DNA from: Orobanche coerulescens
Lineage: Eukaryota > Streptophyta > Magnoliopsida > Lamiales > Orobanchaceae
Length of the DNA stretch: 64,000 nt
Assembly (NCBI GenBank): GCA_033398695.1
Contig: CM065815.1
Span: 13,856,501-13,920,500 of the forward strand
Direction of reading: 5' to 3'
The notes beneath the pieces are model-generated. The model ran no database searches. It had not been told where the DNA came from and was given only the letters and a program-made list of their open reading frames with translations. Shown piece by piece: positions 1-11,515 of the stretch. Made by a program: the position numbers and the translations under genes. Position 1 is the stretch's first letter. Each line of letters starts with the position of its first letter.

Positions 1-163
1 CCTGACGAAGGATGGTGGCGGTGCCAACGTCAACATTAACGCTAGTCGAATGTCCCTGATCTGTACTGAGCTGATTGGTACTCGGCAAGGAGGGAGTCGT
101 CCTCTCACGCTCCTGATCACGACCACGACTATGATCACGTCCTCGGCCACGACCTCTCGGCAT
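1..163 (-). pseudogene. gag: element A: 5' end of Ty3/gypsy gag (runs off left edge)
   Basis: The minus strand is open from an ATG at 163-161 to the window edge, 54 codons. The N-terminus is rich in Arg and Gly (begins MPRGRGRGRDHSRGRDQ), the low-complexity basic start typical of Tekay-like plant gypsy Gag proteins; element D in this window has the same kind of start. Gag forms the cytoplasmic particle that packages the RNA. The gag core domain would lie outside the window, so length and integrity cannot be judged. It belongs with the LTR at 18,906-21,674, from which it is now separated by the 17.4-kb B/C insertion. The partial label reflects the window edge; no break is visible. Confidence 0.6.
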
Positions 164-1186
164 ACTGAACGGACGACCAAACAGAATAACGCAACCAAAC
201 AAACGTCACAATGTCCACATAGGACGATAATAGCAGCACGATAAAGCATCAACTCCAAGTCATCACACAAGTGCACGAACTAACACTGTAATTTAAGAAC
301 TTCATTCAAAAATAATTCACACAGTCACATCAACAGAGGTGTTTGGATTTTACCAAATCAAACACAGTCAAAACCACACACGTATCGTAGGGATCAAACA
401 CTAGTAGCAAAAATAAAATATTTCCGGGGTATTATTCAAATGATAAACTTTTAAAATTCTCAAGTTTGAAAAATTTGGTGAAATGAAATTTTTGAAAACA
501 CTTTTAATACCTCGATCGTTTAATCAAAACTATGTATCTAAACATTTAGAAAACACTGAAACATTCTCCGGAGAGCACAACAACACTACAAACTTATTAC
601 AACCACTTAGCCCCAACACGTGGACATAAGAAGTTCAAAATTCCGAAAACCAAAAATCGTTCTGCAAAATAAAAATTTCCCAAAATCCTTTAGTTCCTAA
701 CCAAAACGACGGTAATATTTTACATTGTCCGAAGTACTTCAAAACACATTTTTCAAATACCGTCTGATTGTGTCATTGGAAATACACGGCCCATTTGTCA
801 AAATTTAACAAATTTTCAAAATCCATATAAACCGTGGTTTGACCGCACCACCAAAATATTTTCCAAAAATTGATTTCTACAAAAATTCTCAAACTGTAAA
901 GTCCTTCAGAAAACATTCTCAAACTTACCCATAGCGGACAAAAATTACAACATTCCAAAAACAGTCGAATTTAAAACCACATACCCAAATGGCAGCCAGG
1001 GTCGCCAATTCAATCAAATGCATCTCGTGGTATCAAGTTTAAACACACAGCAAAATCATTCATCGGAGTTTCTCACAAACTCTACCGTTGATACCTTCAC
1101 AGAACCCATCAAGGTTTACAACATTCACAGCATACCACACCACCCGGTGGTTCAAAGATAAAACAATAACGTGCCCAGTTCTATAC
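164..1186 (-). other. element A leader (gag-proximal part)
   Basis: AT-rich, non-coding sequence between the A gag start and the B insertion. Read on the minus strand it is the downstream part of the leader between PBS and gag; the PBS-proximal part continues at 18,594-18,905. The short reading frames here look accidental. The long leader (about 1.3 kb in all) suggests the intact element had an extended 5' UTR. Confidence 0.55.
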
Positions 1187-1191
1187 ACATA
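1187..1191. repeat. target site duplication of array B, left copy (ACATA)
   Basis: ACATA lies directly before the TG of the first B LTR and again at 18,589-18,593 directly after the CA of the last. A perfect 5-bp duplication around the whole array means it behaves as a single insertion of the outer LTRs. Confidence 0.85.
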
Positions 1192-2323
1192 TGTTGTTGC
1201 CCAAAATATTTATCCGAAGATTAATACTGCTGGAAGACGGACAACAAACAACAATTTGCGGGAGCACTTCCGAGAGAAGATAAATAATACAAGATTTGCC
1301 GGGTTTGTTAGGCCCGGGCTTGAATGCTCTCGCGAGATGATATTAATACAAATATTCGTGGATACAAGTATTAATGAGAGAAATCTAGATACAATGAGTG
1401 TAAAAAGACTCTGTTAATCCGGCTCTTGAGCGAAGCTCGGTGTTCTTCGTCCCTGCCGATCGTCTGCTGTGTGAGAGAGGCCGAGAGAAGAAGTACCGAA
1501 TGATAGCTGTTGCCAAGAGTTGGAGAATAGCCAAGTGCTGGGTGTTGAATCTCGTGGGAATGCAGAGAGTATTTCGTGAGCCAAAATCTCGGTCCTTGGA
1601 CAAGTGTAGGGAGCCGTGTATTTATAGGGACAGCCGAGTCTTGTCCTCTGGCGGGCGATCGCCTTCCGGCCATTATAATAATGGGGCGATCGTCTGCCGG
1701 CCAATATTATAATGGGGCGATCACACGGGCTGTCGGGCTAAAGTCCAAGGTAGGTGCCGGCGCCAGCTGGGCGGTCCAATGAGGAGCCAGCACGCGTCCA
1801 GAGTCAATGTCACATGTGGTCCTACTGACAACTTTCGGCGGAATCACACACTGCGGCCCTACCGACACTTTCGGCTTGTCGGCTGGTGGAAAGATTCTGC
1901 CAGGCTGAGGTCAATGATCCGCGATATGCGGATCTTGTCTCGGCCTTTGCACGTGGTGTCTGTCCTGAGGCTTCGGCCTTTGCCGACTGGATGGCCATCG
2001 GCTCTGATCGGCATCGGCCAGTCGCTGAGGGTCGGCATTGGTCGGTCACCAAGGGTCGGTCGGCAAGGCCGAAGGATGATCGTCCGCTAGTCGGTCGCCA
2101 GGAGTCGGTCGCCGAGTACCGAGAGACGATCGTATTTGATGCCGATCGATCGGCACCGGGACTTGTCCTGGGACCTTCGGTCGGCCGATTCTTCTTGTCT
2201 GTGGGGCTAAGGCTAGGCCGCCTGGTCGCTGGTCGGCAGTTATGCCTCGGCTGCTCGGCAGTGGCTAGGTCGCCCGATCTCCAAGGCGATCGCCGGTCGG
2301 AAAGTGTAATTCTGGACACAACA
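1192..2323 (-). repeat. array B LTR-I
   Basis: Begins TGTTGTTGCCC and ends ACACAACA on the plus strand (TG...CA). It matches LTR-II and LTR-III almost throughout. On the minus strand a TATA box (TATAAATA) lies at 1,626-1,619. U3 (about 1,630-2,323) is rich in GATCG/CGGCCG dyads, including the 14-bp palindrome GCCGATCGATCGGC near 2,142 and repeated GGGGCGATCG units at 1,656-1,725. Reading frames of up to 266 codons inside the LTR show no family resemblance. Confidence 0.85.
1619..1626 (-). promoter_or_regulatory. TATA box of B LTR-I
   Basis: TATAAATA on the minus strand, oriented toward the B gag units. The same box is at 4,943-4,936 in LTR-II and 8,260-8,253 in LTR-III. Confidence 0.6.
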
Positions 2324-3050
2324 ATTGCCCCCCAGCTTGCTCCTATGTTGAAGACATGGGGCGAGGTGGTTCTTGCTGGCGATCGTGTATGGTGAGAACG
2401 GGCGATCCGGCTGAGCCGACTTTGGATTCGGACTTGGGCTATCATGGTCGATTGGCTAGCTATCTTTTGGTCTTGTACCTGCAAAGAACAACATTGGCCG
2501 ATCCCCCTAGGAAACTTGATGGTCTCGCTTGTTTGAGGAATCGTGCACAGTCGCGGAATTCGATGGACCGACTCCATGACCGTGTCTTGGTGCGCGAAGA
2601 CATTGAGTGTCTCGCGACTCACTTTATTATGAGGGTCCTCTCAGCCGCGCCGCCTCGTATTTAAACGAAGGGCGTGTGGTCTCGGTCTAGAGGAGTCCTT
2701 GCGCGGGGCAGCGTCGGATGAATCAACTCCACGCCCGCGGCTTGTTAGCTCTGCTTCCACCTCGGCCCGCCATGGAGATGGCCGACCTCGACGGTGTACG
2801 TTGAGACGGGGGTTGTGGCACATGTCGCATTGTCCGGGTTGATCATTTCAGATGGTGAACCTTGAGGGCGAGCGATCGTGTCCACTGATTAAAGTTGGAG
2901 GGCCCTCTGACTACGCCGGCCTCGTATTTAAACGAAGGGCGGGCGATCTCGGCCGAAAGGGACCTTGCATGGCCGAAGCAGCCGGTTCCATCGACTACCA
3001 GGACCATGGCCGTATGATGTGCGGTGGAGGCGATCGCGAGCCTTAGTCCA
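2324..3050 (-). other. array B unit 1: 3' untranslated region and polypurine tract
   Basis: Non-coding stretch between the gag stop and the 3' LTR. The PPT is the run at 2,324-2,337 (GCTGGGGGGCAAT on the minus strand). Two direct copies of a 22-bp segment containing CTCGTATTTAAACGAAGGG are at 2,653-2,674 and 2,920-2,941, followed by related CTCGG...CCTTGC sequence, so this is a diverged duplication of about 60 bp. Unit 2 has the same arrangement. Confidence 0.6.
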
Positions 3051-4381
3051 TCATGTTAAATGGCGGACTGTAGGTGGCGAGCGAGTCCTCCGGTTCTGCT
3101 GGGTAATAGCGATCGGGCCGAGGATCGAGGTCGCCGCCGGCGCCGATCGCGCTGCTCCCAGGCCAAGAAGAAGCCTTTGCCTGGACAGGAAATCGGCGGC
3201 TTTAGCTCGGAAGACCGCGTAGGTCGTGGGATAGTCCTTCGTAAGATGCTTGAACATAGGCGAAAGACCATGGAATCCCGCTAGGATCACGTGGAGGGCG
3301 ATCTCATCGCTTACGGGCTCGTCGTTGAGGATGATCTCGTCTACCCGGTCGATGTAGTCCGAGTCGGACTCGTCTATCCCTTGCTTGGCTCGCAGCATGC
3401 GATGGGGACCTTCCGGTCGAGTGACCTTGGCGGCGAAGTACTCTGTGAAGACGTTCGCCAGTTCGTTAAAGGAGCCGATGGACCGAGGCGGCAACGAGGC
3501 GTACCACCTGTGGGCGAGGTCGTCTAGCGTCAGAGGGAACATTCGGCAATGGGTCGCGTCTGATGCCCCACACCCGGTCATGTAGATGTTGAACCTGCTC
3601 AGGTGCATTTGGGGGTCCGATCGCCCCTCGTACAAGGGTGTTTGCGGGGGAGCGATCTTGTGCTGCACGGGGGCGAGCTCGATGTCGATCGCGAGCGGCT
3701 CGCTTGGCTTGGCGATCGTCTTCATGGCGCCTGCCCTGGATTGCAGGAGCGCCTTCACGTCATCGAGCTGACGTTGCAATGCGGCAATCGCCATGGCTCG
3801 GTCGCTTGCTGATCGGCTTTGGGAGCGGGAGCCGAGGCGATCGTGTACCGATCTCCGGACCCCGCTGCTGCCGACCTCGGCTAGTTGGCGAGGGGGAGCC
3901 AGACGGCTGGGCTGCCTTCTGGGAGTCGGGTAGGCCGAGCTCCTGGTGACGGACTCATACTCCGTCGTCTCGTAGCTGGGGCCGGACTGCCCGGCCGCTG
4001 TGTCGGGTCACCGCCTGTGCGATCGAAGATAGAGGTGCCCCGGCTGGCGAGCGCCTCTTCTTGCGGACGAGAGCCTCCTGGCGATCGCTCGGCCAGTAAC
4101 GCCTTGAGTTTCCGCTTGGACTTTCGGCGGGCGGCCGAGGGGGTGATAGAGGGAGGCGCGTTGAGAGCACTCTGTCGTTCCTGAAGGGCGGCTATGGCCT
4201 CTTCGATCTGTTCATTGGTTCGGAACTGATCGAGCGAGAGGCTTGGGCCGCCGTCCAGGGACGGTATCGAGCATCTCTGACCGCGGCGGCTACCTTCCAC
4301 CATCGGCTGCGGCTCGGACTGGGACGGAACAGGGTCCGGGCCGGCCGTCACGGCTTTCTTCGACGCGGAGGCGGAAGACAT
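3051..4381 (-). pseudogene. gag: array B unit 1: Tat-like gag, frameshifted
   Basis: I start it at the ATG at 4,381-4,379 (MSSASASKK); an upstream reading from the PBS lacks an ATG. The first frame runs to about 4,000 and is rich in Ser, Pro and Arg. The protein then continues in another frame that is open from about 3,975 to the stop at 3,051. The second part carries a coiled-coil-like ALQRQLDDVKALLQ and a retrotransposon gag domain at about 3,250-3,700, with the typical order LYEGRSDP, HLSRFN, MFPLTLDDLAHRWYASLP, SFNELANVFTEYF. No CCHC knuckle, protease or RT follows. The frame change falls in a short stretch where units 1 and 2 differ at CAG/CTG sites, so it may be a consensus error. Confidence 0.7.
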
Positions 4382-4508
4382 GATTTCTGACAGATTTCTT
4401 AGAAATGCAGTGAGTGTCACTTCAAGTATCTGTCCCGAGAACAGTGAGTGTTCTTCGGGACGGTAGGTAAAAAATTTGAGGGTTGGACGCCCTCCTTCTA
4501 GCGCCAAT
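4382..4508 (-). promoter_or_regulatory. array B unit 1: primer binding site and leader
   Basis: On the minus strand the LTR is followed by ATTGGCGCTAGAAGGAGGG and then a leader of about 125 bp to the gag ATG. The TTGGCGC start is typical of the PBS position in plant Tat-like gypsy elements. I cannot name the tRNA with certainty. Confidence 0.6.
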
Positions 4509-5647
4509 TATTGTTGCCCAAAATATTTATCCGAAGATTAATACTGCTGGAAGACGGACAACAAACAACAATTTGCGGGAGCACTTCCGAGAGAAGATAA
4601 ATAATACAAGATTTGCCAGGTTTGTTAGGCCCGGGCTTGAATGCTCTCGCGAGATGATATTAATACAAATATTCGTGGATACAAGTATTAATGAGAGAAA
4701 TCTAGATACAATGAGTGTAAAAAGACTCTGTTAATCCGGCTCTTGAGCGAAGCTCGGTGTTCTTCGTCCCTGCCGATCGTCTGCTGTGTGAGAGAGGCCG
4801 AGAGAAGAAGTACCGAATGATAGCTGTTGCCAAGAGTTGGAGAATAGCCAAGTGCTGGGTGTTGAATCTCGTGGGAATCCAGAGAGTATTTCGTGAGCCA
4901 AAATCTCGGTCCTTGGACAAGTGTAGGGAGCCGTGTATTTATAGGGACAGCCGAGTCTTGTCCTCTGGCGGGCGATCTCCTTCCGGCCATTATAATAATG
5001 GGGCGATCGTCTGCCGGCCAATATTATAATGGGGCGATCACACGGGCTGTCGGGCTAAAGTCCAAGGTAGGTGTCGGCGCCAGCTGGGCGGTCCAATGAG
5101 GAGCCAGCACGCGTCCAGAGTCAATGTCACATGTGGTCCTACTGACAACTTTCGACGGAATCACTGTCACCTGCGGCCCTACTGACAGCTTTCGGCGGCT
5201 TGTCGGCTGGTGGAAAGATTCTGCCAGGCTGAGGTCAATGATCCGCGATATGCGGATCTTGTCTCGGCCTTTGCACGTGGTGTCTGTCCTGAGGCTTCGG
5301 CCTTTGCCGACTGGATGGCCATCGGCTCTGATCGGCATCGGCCAGTCGCTGAGGGTCGGCATTGGTCGGTCACCAAGGGTCGGTCGGCAAGGCCGAAGGA
5401 TGATCGTCCGCTAGTCGGTCACCAGGAGTCGGTCGCTGAGTACCGAGAGACGATCGTATTTGATGCCGATCGATCGGCACCGGGACTTGTCCTGGGACCT
5501 TCGGTCGGCCGATTCTTCTTGTCTGCGGGGCTAAGGCTAGGCCGCCTGGTCGCTGGTCGGCAGTTATGCCTCGGCTGCTCGGCAGTGGCTAGGTCGCCCG
5601 ATCTCCGAGGCGATCGCCGGTCGGAAAGTGTAATTCTGGACACAACA
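4509..5647 (-). repeat. array B LTR-II (shared by both units)
   Basis: Same ends as LTR-I except TATTGTTGCCC at the left (G to A in the terminal TG). It serves as 5' LTR of unit 1 and 3' LTR of unit 2. TATA on the minus strand at 4,943-4,936. Confidence 0.85.
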
Positions 5648-6379
5648 ATTGCCCCCCAGCTTGCTCCTATGTTGAAGACATGGGGCGAGGTGGTTCTTGC
5701 TGGCGATCGTGTAAGGTGAGAACGGGCGATCCGGCTGAGCCGACTTTAGATTCGGACTTGGGCTATCATGGTCGATTGGCTAGCTAACTTTCGGTCTTGT
5801 ACCTGCAAAGAACAACATTGGCCGATCCCCCTAGGAAACTTGATGGTCTCGCTTGTTTGAGGAATCGTGCACAGTCGCGGAATTCGATGGACCGACTCCA
5901 TGACCGTGTCTTGGTGCGCAAAGACATTGAGTGTCTCGCGACTTACTTTATTATGAGGGTCCTCTGTTAGGCTGCACCTCGCCTCGTATTTAAACGAAGG
6001 GCGTGTGGTCTCGGTCTAGAGGAGTCCTTGCGCGGGGCAGCGTCGGATGAATCAACTCCACGCCCGCGGCTTGTTAGCTCTGCTTCCACCTCGGCCCGCC
6101 ATGGAGATGGCCGACCTCGACGGTGTACGTTGAGACGGGGGTTGTGGCACGTGTCGCATTGTCCGGGTTGATCATTTCAGATGGTGAACCTTGAGGGCGA
6201 GCGATCGTGTCCACTGATTAAAGTTGGAGGGCCCTCTGACTACGCCGGCCTCGTATTTAAACGAAGGGCGGGCGATCTCGGCCGAAAGGGACCTTGCATG
6301 GCCGAAGCATCCGGTTCCATCGACTACCAGGACCATGGCCGTATGATGTGCGGTGGAGGCGATCGCGAGCCTTAGTCCA
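5648..6379 (-). other. array B unit 2: 3' untranslated region and polypurine tract
   Basis: Near-identical to 2,324-3,050, including the PPT at the LTR-II edge and the repeated CTCGTATTTAAACGAAGGG segments. No coding sequence seen. Confidence 0.6.
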
Positions 6380-7698
6380 TCATGTTAAATGGCGGACTGT
6401 AGGTGGCGAGCGAGTCCTCCGGTTCTGCTGGGTAATAGCGATCGGGCCGAGGATCGAGGTCGCCGCCGGCGCCGATCGCGCTGCTCCCAGGCCAAGAAGA
6501 AGCCTTTGCCTGGCCAGGAAATCGGCGGCTTTAGCTCGGAAGACCGCGTAGGTCGAGGGATAGTCCTTCGTAAGATGCCTGAACATAGGCGAAAGACCAT
6601 GGAATCCCGCTAGGATCACGTGGAGGGCGATCTCATCGCTTACGGGCTCGCCATTGAGGATGATCTCGTCTACCCGGTCGATGTAGTCCGAGTCGGACTC
6701 GTCTATCCCTTGCTTGGCTCGCAGCATGCGATGGGGACCTTCCGGTCGAGCGACCTTGGCGGCGAAGTACTCTGTGAAGACGTTTGCCAGTTCGTTAAAG
6801 GAGCCGATGGACCGAGGCGGCAACGAGGCGTACCACCTGTGGGCGAGGTCGTCTAGCGTCAGAGGGAACATTCGGCAACGGGTCGCGTCTGATGCCCCAC
6901 ACCCAGTCATGTAGATGTTGAACCTGCTCAGGTGCATTTGGGGGTCCGATCGCCCCTCGTACAAGGGTGTTTGCGGGGGAGCGATCTTGTGCTGCACGGG
7001 GGCGAGCTCGATGTCGATCGCGAGCGGCTCGCTTGGCTTGGCGATCGTCTTCATGGCGCATGCCCTGGATTGCAGGAGCGCCTTCACGTCGTCGAGCTGA
7101 CGTTGCAATGCGGCAATTGCCGTGGCTCGGTCGCTTGCTGATCGGCTTTGGGAGCGGGAGCCGAGGCGATCGTGTACCGATCTCCGGACCCCGCTGCTGC
7201 CGACCTCGGCTAGTTGGCGAGGGGGAGCCAGACGGCTGGGCTGCCTTCTGGGAGTCGGGTAGGCCGAGCTCCTGGTGACGGACTCATACTCCGTCGTCTC
7301 GTAGCCGGGCCGGATCGCCCGGCCGCTGTCGGGTCACCGCCAGCGATCGAAGACGAGGTGCCCAGGCGAGCGCCTCTTCTTGCGGACGAGAGCCTCCTGG
7401 CGATCGCCGGCGACGCCTTGAGTTTCCGCTTGGACTTCCGGCGGGCGGCCGAGGGGGTGATAGAGGGAGGCGCGTTGAGAGCACTCCGTCGTTCCTGAAG
7501 GGCGGCTATGGCCTCTTCGATCTGTTCATTGGTTCGGAACTGATCGAGCGAGAGGCTTGGGCCGCCGTCCAGGGACGGTATCGAGCATCTCTGACCGCGG
7601 CGGCTACCTTCCACCATCGGCTACGGCTCGGACTGGGACGGAACAGGGGGTCTGGCCGGCTGGTCAGCGGCTTTCTTCGACGCGGAGGCGGAAGACAT
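6380..7698 (-). pseudogene. gag: array B unit 2: Tat-like gag with stop codon and frameshift
   Basis: ATG at 7,698-7,696, same start as unit 1. An in-frame TAG at 7,623-7,621 replaces the CAG (Gln) of unit 1 just before PMVEGSRR. The frame then shifts near 7,320-7,400, and the gag domain is open to the stop at 6,380 (motifs as in unit 1: FPLTLDDLAHRWYASLP, ELANVFTEYFAAK). Unit 2 differs from unit 1 mainly in a short indel-rich stretch (7,300-7,420 against 3,975-4,110). The unit is expected not to make full-length Gag as written. Confidence 0.7.
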
Positions 7699-7825
7699 GA
7701 TTTCTGACAGATTTCTTTGAAATGCAGTGAGTGTCACTTCAAGTATCTGCCCCGAGAACAGTGAGTGTTCTTCGGGACGGTAGGTAAAAAATTTGAGGGT
7801 TGGACGCCCTCCTTCTAGCGCCAAT
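7699..7825 (-). promoter_or_regulatory. array B unit 2: primer binding site and leader
   Basis: ATTGGCGCTAGAAGGAGGG follows LTR-III on the minus strand, as in unit 1. Confidence 0.6.
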
Positions 7826-8856
7826 TGTTGTTGCCCAAAATATTTATCCGAAGATTAATACTGCTGGAAGACGGACAACAAACAACAATTTGCGGGAGCA
7901 CTTCCGAGAGAAGATAAATAATACAAGATTTGCCGGGTTTGTTAGGCCCGGGCTTGAATGCTCTCGCGAGATGATATTAATACAAATATTCGTGGATATA
8001 AGTATTAATGAGAGAAATCTAGATACAATGAGTGTAAAAAGACTCTGTTAATCCGGCTCTTGAGCGAAGCTCGGTGTTCTTCGTCCCTGCCGATCGTCTG
8101 CTGTGTGAGAGAGGCCAAGAGAAGAAGTACCGAATGATAGCTGTTGCCAAGAGTTGGAGAATAGCCAAGTGCTGGGTGTTGAATCTCGTGGGAATGCAGA
8201 GAGTATTTCGTGAGCCAAAATCTCGGTCCTTGGACAAGTGTAGGGAGCCGTGTATTTATAGGGACAGCCGAGTCTTGTCCTCTGGCGGGCGATCGCCTTC
8301 CGGCCATTATAATAATGGGGCGATCGTCTGCCGGCCAATATTATAATGGGGCGATCACACGGGCTATCGGGCTAAAGTCCAAGGTAGGTGCCGGCGCCAG
8401 CTGGGCGGTCCAATGAGGAGCCATCACGCGTCCAGAGTCAATGTCACATGTGGTCCTACTGACAACTTTCGGCGGAATCACTGTCACCTGCGGCCCTACT
8501 GACAGCTTTCGGCGGCTTGTCGGCTGGTGGAAAGATTCTGCCAGGCTGAGGTCAATGATCCGCGATATGCGGATCTTGTCTCGGCCTTTGCACGTGGTGT
8601 CTGTCCTGAGGCTTCGGCCTTTGCCGACTGGATGGCCATCGACTCTGATCGGCATCGGCCAGTCGCTGAGGGTCGGCATTGGTCGGTCACCAAGGGTCGG
8701 TCGGCAAGGCCGAAGGATGATCGTCCGCTAGTCGGTCGCCGAGTACCGAGAGACGATCGTATTTGATGCCGATCGATCGGCACCGGCACTTGTCCTGGGA
8801 CCTTCGGTCGGCCGATTCTTCTTGTCTGCGGGGCTAAGGCTAGGCCGCCTGGTCGC
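7826..8856 (-). repeat. array B LTR-III, left part (split by element C)
   Basis: Begins TGTTGTTGCCC. It lacks one copy of a GGAGTCGGTCGCC segment present in LTR-I and LTR-II (near 8,740). It stops at GGTCGC where element C enters, and the rest is at 18,495-18,588. TATA on the minus strand at 8,260-8,253. Confidence 0.85.
8852..8856. repeat. target site duplication of element C, left (GTCGC)
   Basis: GTCGC precedes the C 5' LTR and recurs at 18,490-18,494. The uninterrupted LTR-I shows the pre-insertion site, with one base different just after it. Confidence 0.9.
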
Positions 8857-9166
8857 TGTAATATCCGGAATTTCTACTACTGATGTTTAATATTATTTTA
8901 TCCGAGTTATGTTGTACAGCGTGGAATCTGTACAGTAGAGATAAAATAAATAAAAGACTGAGATATCAGTATCGGTATAATTGTCGTATTTGGTCGACAA
9001 TTACATTTGAGGATATTGTGTATCAGGTTGTCGTACTTTTGATATTGGGTATATCGTATGATGATATTATTGGATTCAGTGTTTGTGTTCAGTGTGTCTT
9101 ATGTTCGCTTTTGGTATGTCGAGACGTTGGACAAGAACTGCGGAAAATGGCTAAGTATAGCCTTAT

Positions 9167-9655
9167 TAGCGCACGCTGATATTCATGCATAACGCACGCT
9201 ATCGTGCAGGATTAGCGCACGCTACGTTTATAGGTTAGCGTACGCTAGTGCGCATGATCGGAAGGAATCTGCGTGTGGACCCGTCTACTTTCGGCGCACG
9301 TTACGTAAGTCAACGGTTGTTGTCTCAAGTATTAGCGCACGCTAAAGATTAGGCTTAGCGACGCTAACTATATATCGATCAACAAGGAATCTTATCCTTG
9401 CGATCTTTGTCGGAATATGGGGGCGTGTGGTAGGTGAACAACGTAGCAAGTCAATTCGGATAGCGCACGCTAAGATAAATGACTTGCGTCGCTAAGCGGG
9501 ATGTTTTACGACGTTAATGCATGGGAATTACGTACGTAAGTTAGTTTACGAAGCAAGGCAGTAGCCTTTGGTCTTCGATAGCGCACGCTAACAAAGTCAT
9601 TTAGCGCACGCTAAGGCGGTAGCGCACGCTAAACATGAGATGTTAGCGCACGCTA
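9167..9655 (+). promoter_or_regulatory. dyad cluster TAGCG-NN-CGCTA upstream of C TATA box
   Basis: Exact TAGCGCACGCTA at 9,213, 9,333, 9,461, 9,579, 9,602, 9,620 and 9,644, with variants at 9,167, 9,190, 9,236 (centre TA) and 9,356 (centre A). The arms TAGCG/CGCTA are kept while the centre varies. The last copy ends 12 bp before TATAAAAA. The layout resembles clustered sites for a dimeric DNA-binding protein (inference). Confidence 0.7.
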
Positions 9656-9666
9656 ATAATGAATAT

Positions 9667-9674
9667 TATAAAAA
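9667..9674 (+). promoter_or_regulatory. TATA box of C 5' LTR
   Basis: TATAAAAA followed by GGGACA; identical in the 3' LTR at 15,717-15,724. Confidence 0.6.
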
Positions 9675-10337
9675 GGGACAAGGGTGTTATGAAGCATTTC
9701 GTCCATTCCTTCCTTGTAACCGAGAGAGAGAGTTTTTAGAGAGAGGTTTGAGGTCCCAAACACTGAGAGATGATGATCTTTAACAAGATTAAGATGGAGA
9801 GCATGGATTCAAGCCTCGTTCTTCAAGTTATTCATGATTCTTGGAATGGAGTCTAGTGTTCTTATTCTTGGTTCATCCAATCCAGGTAATTTTCGTATCC
9901 TCTTGATGATGGTTCGTTTTTCTTGGATGATTTCATGTAAGGAGCATGTTGGATAATCATATGATGATATTATATGAGATTCAATGGAATTTTGATAAGA
10001 GTTTCGGATGTTAGTTAAGATTCTTCTTACTATAAGGATGGTGATTCGTTTAACCCGATCTAAGATGGATTTCTGAATCTTGTTAATTATATTGATCGAT
10101 TTAGAGGAGTTAAATCATGATACGAGGTTGAATTCCGGATTGAATATGATATGATCCTTGTTATCGAGTCGGTTTGATTGTTGATGTTATTAATGATATA
10201 TGGACATTGATATTATCCTTGTGATAGTTATGTTGTCGTTTATCTTCAAGAGATATGGAGATTCATATCTCCCTTCATTCGGATTCGTAGTTGCAAGATG
10301 TTAGTCGATGCTTGAAATGCATGCCACTGCACAGCAT

Positions 10338-10419
10338 TAGCGCACGCTACGTTTACTGCCTAGCGCGCGCTAACGGGAGCAACTTAGCGCACGCTACGTT
10401 AGGTGATTAACGTGCGCTA
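10338..10419 (+). promoter_or_regulatory. second dyad group in C 5' LTR, downstream of TATA
   Basis: Four dyads: 10,338 and 10,384 exact, 10,361 with centre CG, 10,408 as TAACGTGCGCTA. They are about 670-750 bp past the TATA box and so probably in the transcribed region. The same group is in the 3' LTR at about 16,389-16,473. Confidence 0.6.
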
Positions 10420-11215
10420 AGTAGGCAGATGCGATTTTTGTGTTCTGATTAGGAATTCGTGATGGTTTGACTTGGTTGGTTCTGACTGTGTTTATTCGAG
10501 GTTGTGTTGAACCGTTGAGTTCGATTGGTTAGTTTTCTCAGTCGTTGACCGTTATCGGATATGTGTTATTTGATTTCTTCGATAGGTTGAGATTATTGAT
10601 CGGTGATTATAACCGGATATTGCGGTCGTGTTCGAGTATGTCTATTGTATTGCTTTTGATCGAGGCTGAGGAGCTCGTTGATAAAGGCGATGTGTTCGGC
10701 AGCAGCTTCGTGGTATCGGTATCGAGGCAAGTTATTACTTGCTCAGTTATAATATTTAATGAATGGTTTCAGTTTCATTTCGTTTATAATGCATATAGCG
10801 ATGATTATTGTTGTGAACTCTGGGTATTCGGATCGCATATCGTTCTTTCGATTCTGGGAGATAAATCATAATGTATATGCTTATCTCAGTTACTGGTATG
10901 TTCGAGTATCAAGGTTACATTATGGTAAAGACGAGTATATGAGTATCTATAGTTCATTGTTCGTATGGATCGCCGAGCATTGAGGATAATCGTCGGTGAT
11001 GATTGGACATCGAGATTTCTCCCGAAGGACTCGGGGCAAGTATCTTATATCGATTCAATTAGAGTTAGTGATTTGATCATGCGTATTATCATTCATGTTG
11101 TCGAACATGAGGTCGTCTTAATTGATTTGTCATATTGTCGTTCATGTTGCGTTGTTCATGATGATGAACATATTGTTTTGCATATGTGTATGCATATTGT
11201 GTTGTTTATGTTGTG

Positions 11216-11515
11216 TTGATCCGATGGGATCGCGCGATCTATCCGAGGGCGCTGGATCGGATGTCCACCTCGTGTTGGTCCGACGGGATCATCTTGGGAT
11301 CTATCTTGAGGGCGCTGGATCATTGGGCGGGTTTTCCACCTCGTGTTGGTCCGACGATCATCTTGGGATCTATCTTTGAGGGCGATGGATCGTTGGATTA
11401 CCCAGATTGTGTTATTGTTGTGCATATGTATATTGTTGGTTATCCACCTCGTGTTGATCTTGTAGGATCATCTTGGGATCTATCTTTGAGGGCGCTGGAT
11501 CATAGGATTTCCATT
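11216..11515 (+). repeat. minisatellite in C 5' LTR (about 70-bp units)
   Basis: Four diverged units built on CACCTCGTGTTGGTCCGACG, GGATCATCTTGGGATCTATC and GAGGGCGCTGGATC. The 3' LTR has the same array at about 17,269-17,570, with small unit differences. Reading frames through the array look like by-products of it. Confidence 0.7.

Noticed and set aside
1822..2622. 266-codon minus-strand frame across the right end of B LTR-I
   Set aside because: It crosses the LTR-interior border, consists of GC-rich repeat sequence, and is not kept at full length in the other two units.
9167..9655. TAGCGCACGCTA copies as ordinary microsatellite or TIR remnants
   Set aside because: They are dispersed at irregular distances in unique sequence, not tandem, and recur in other LTR families.
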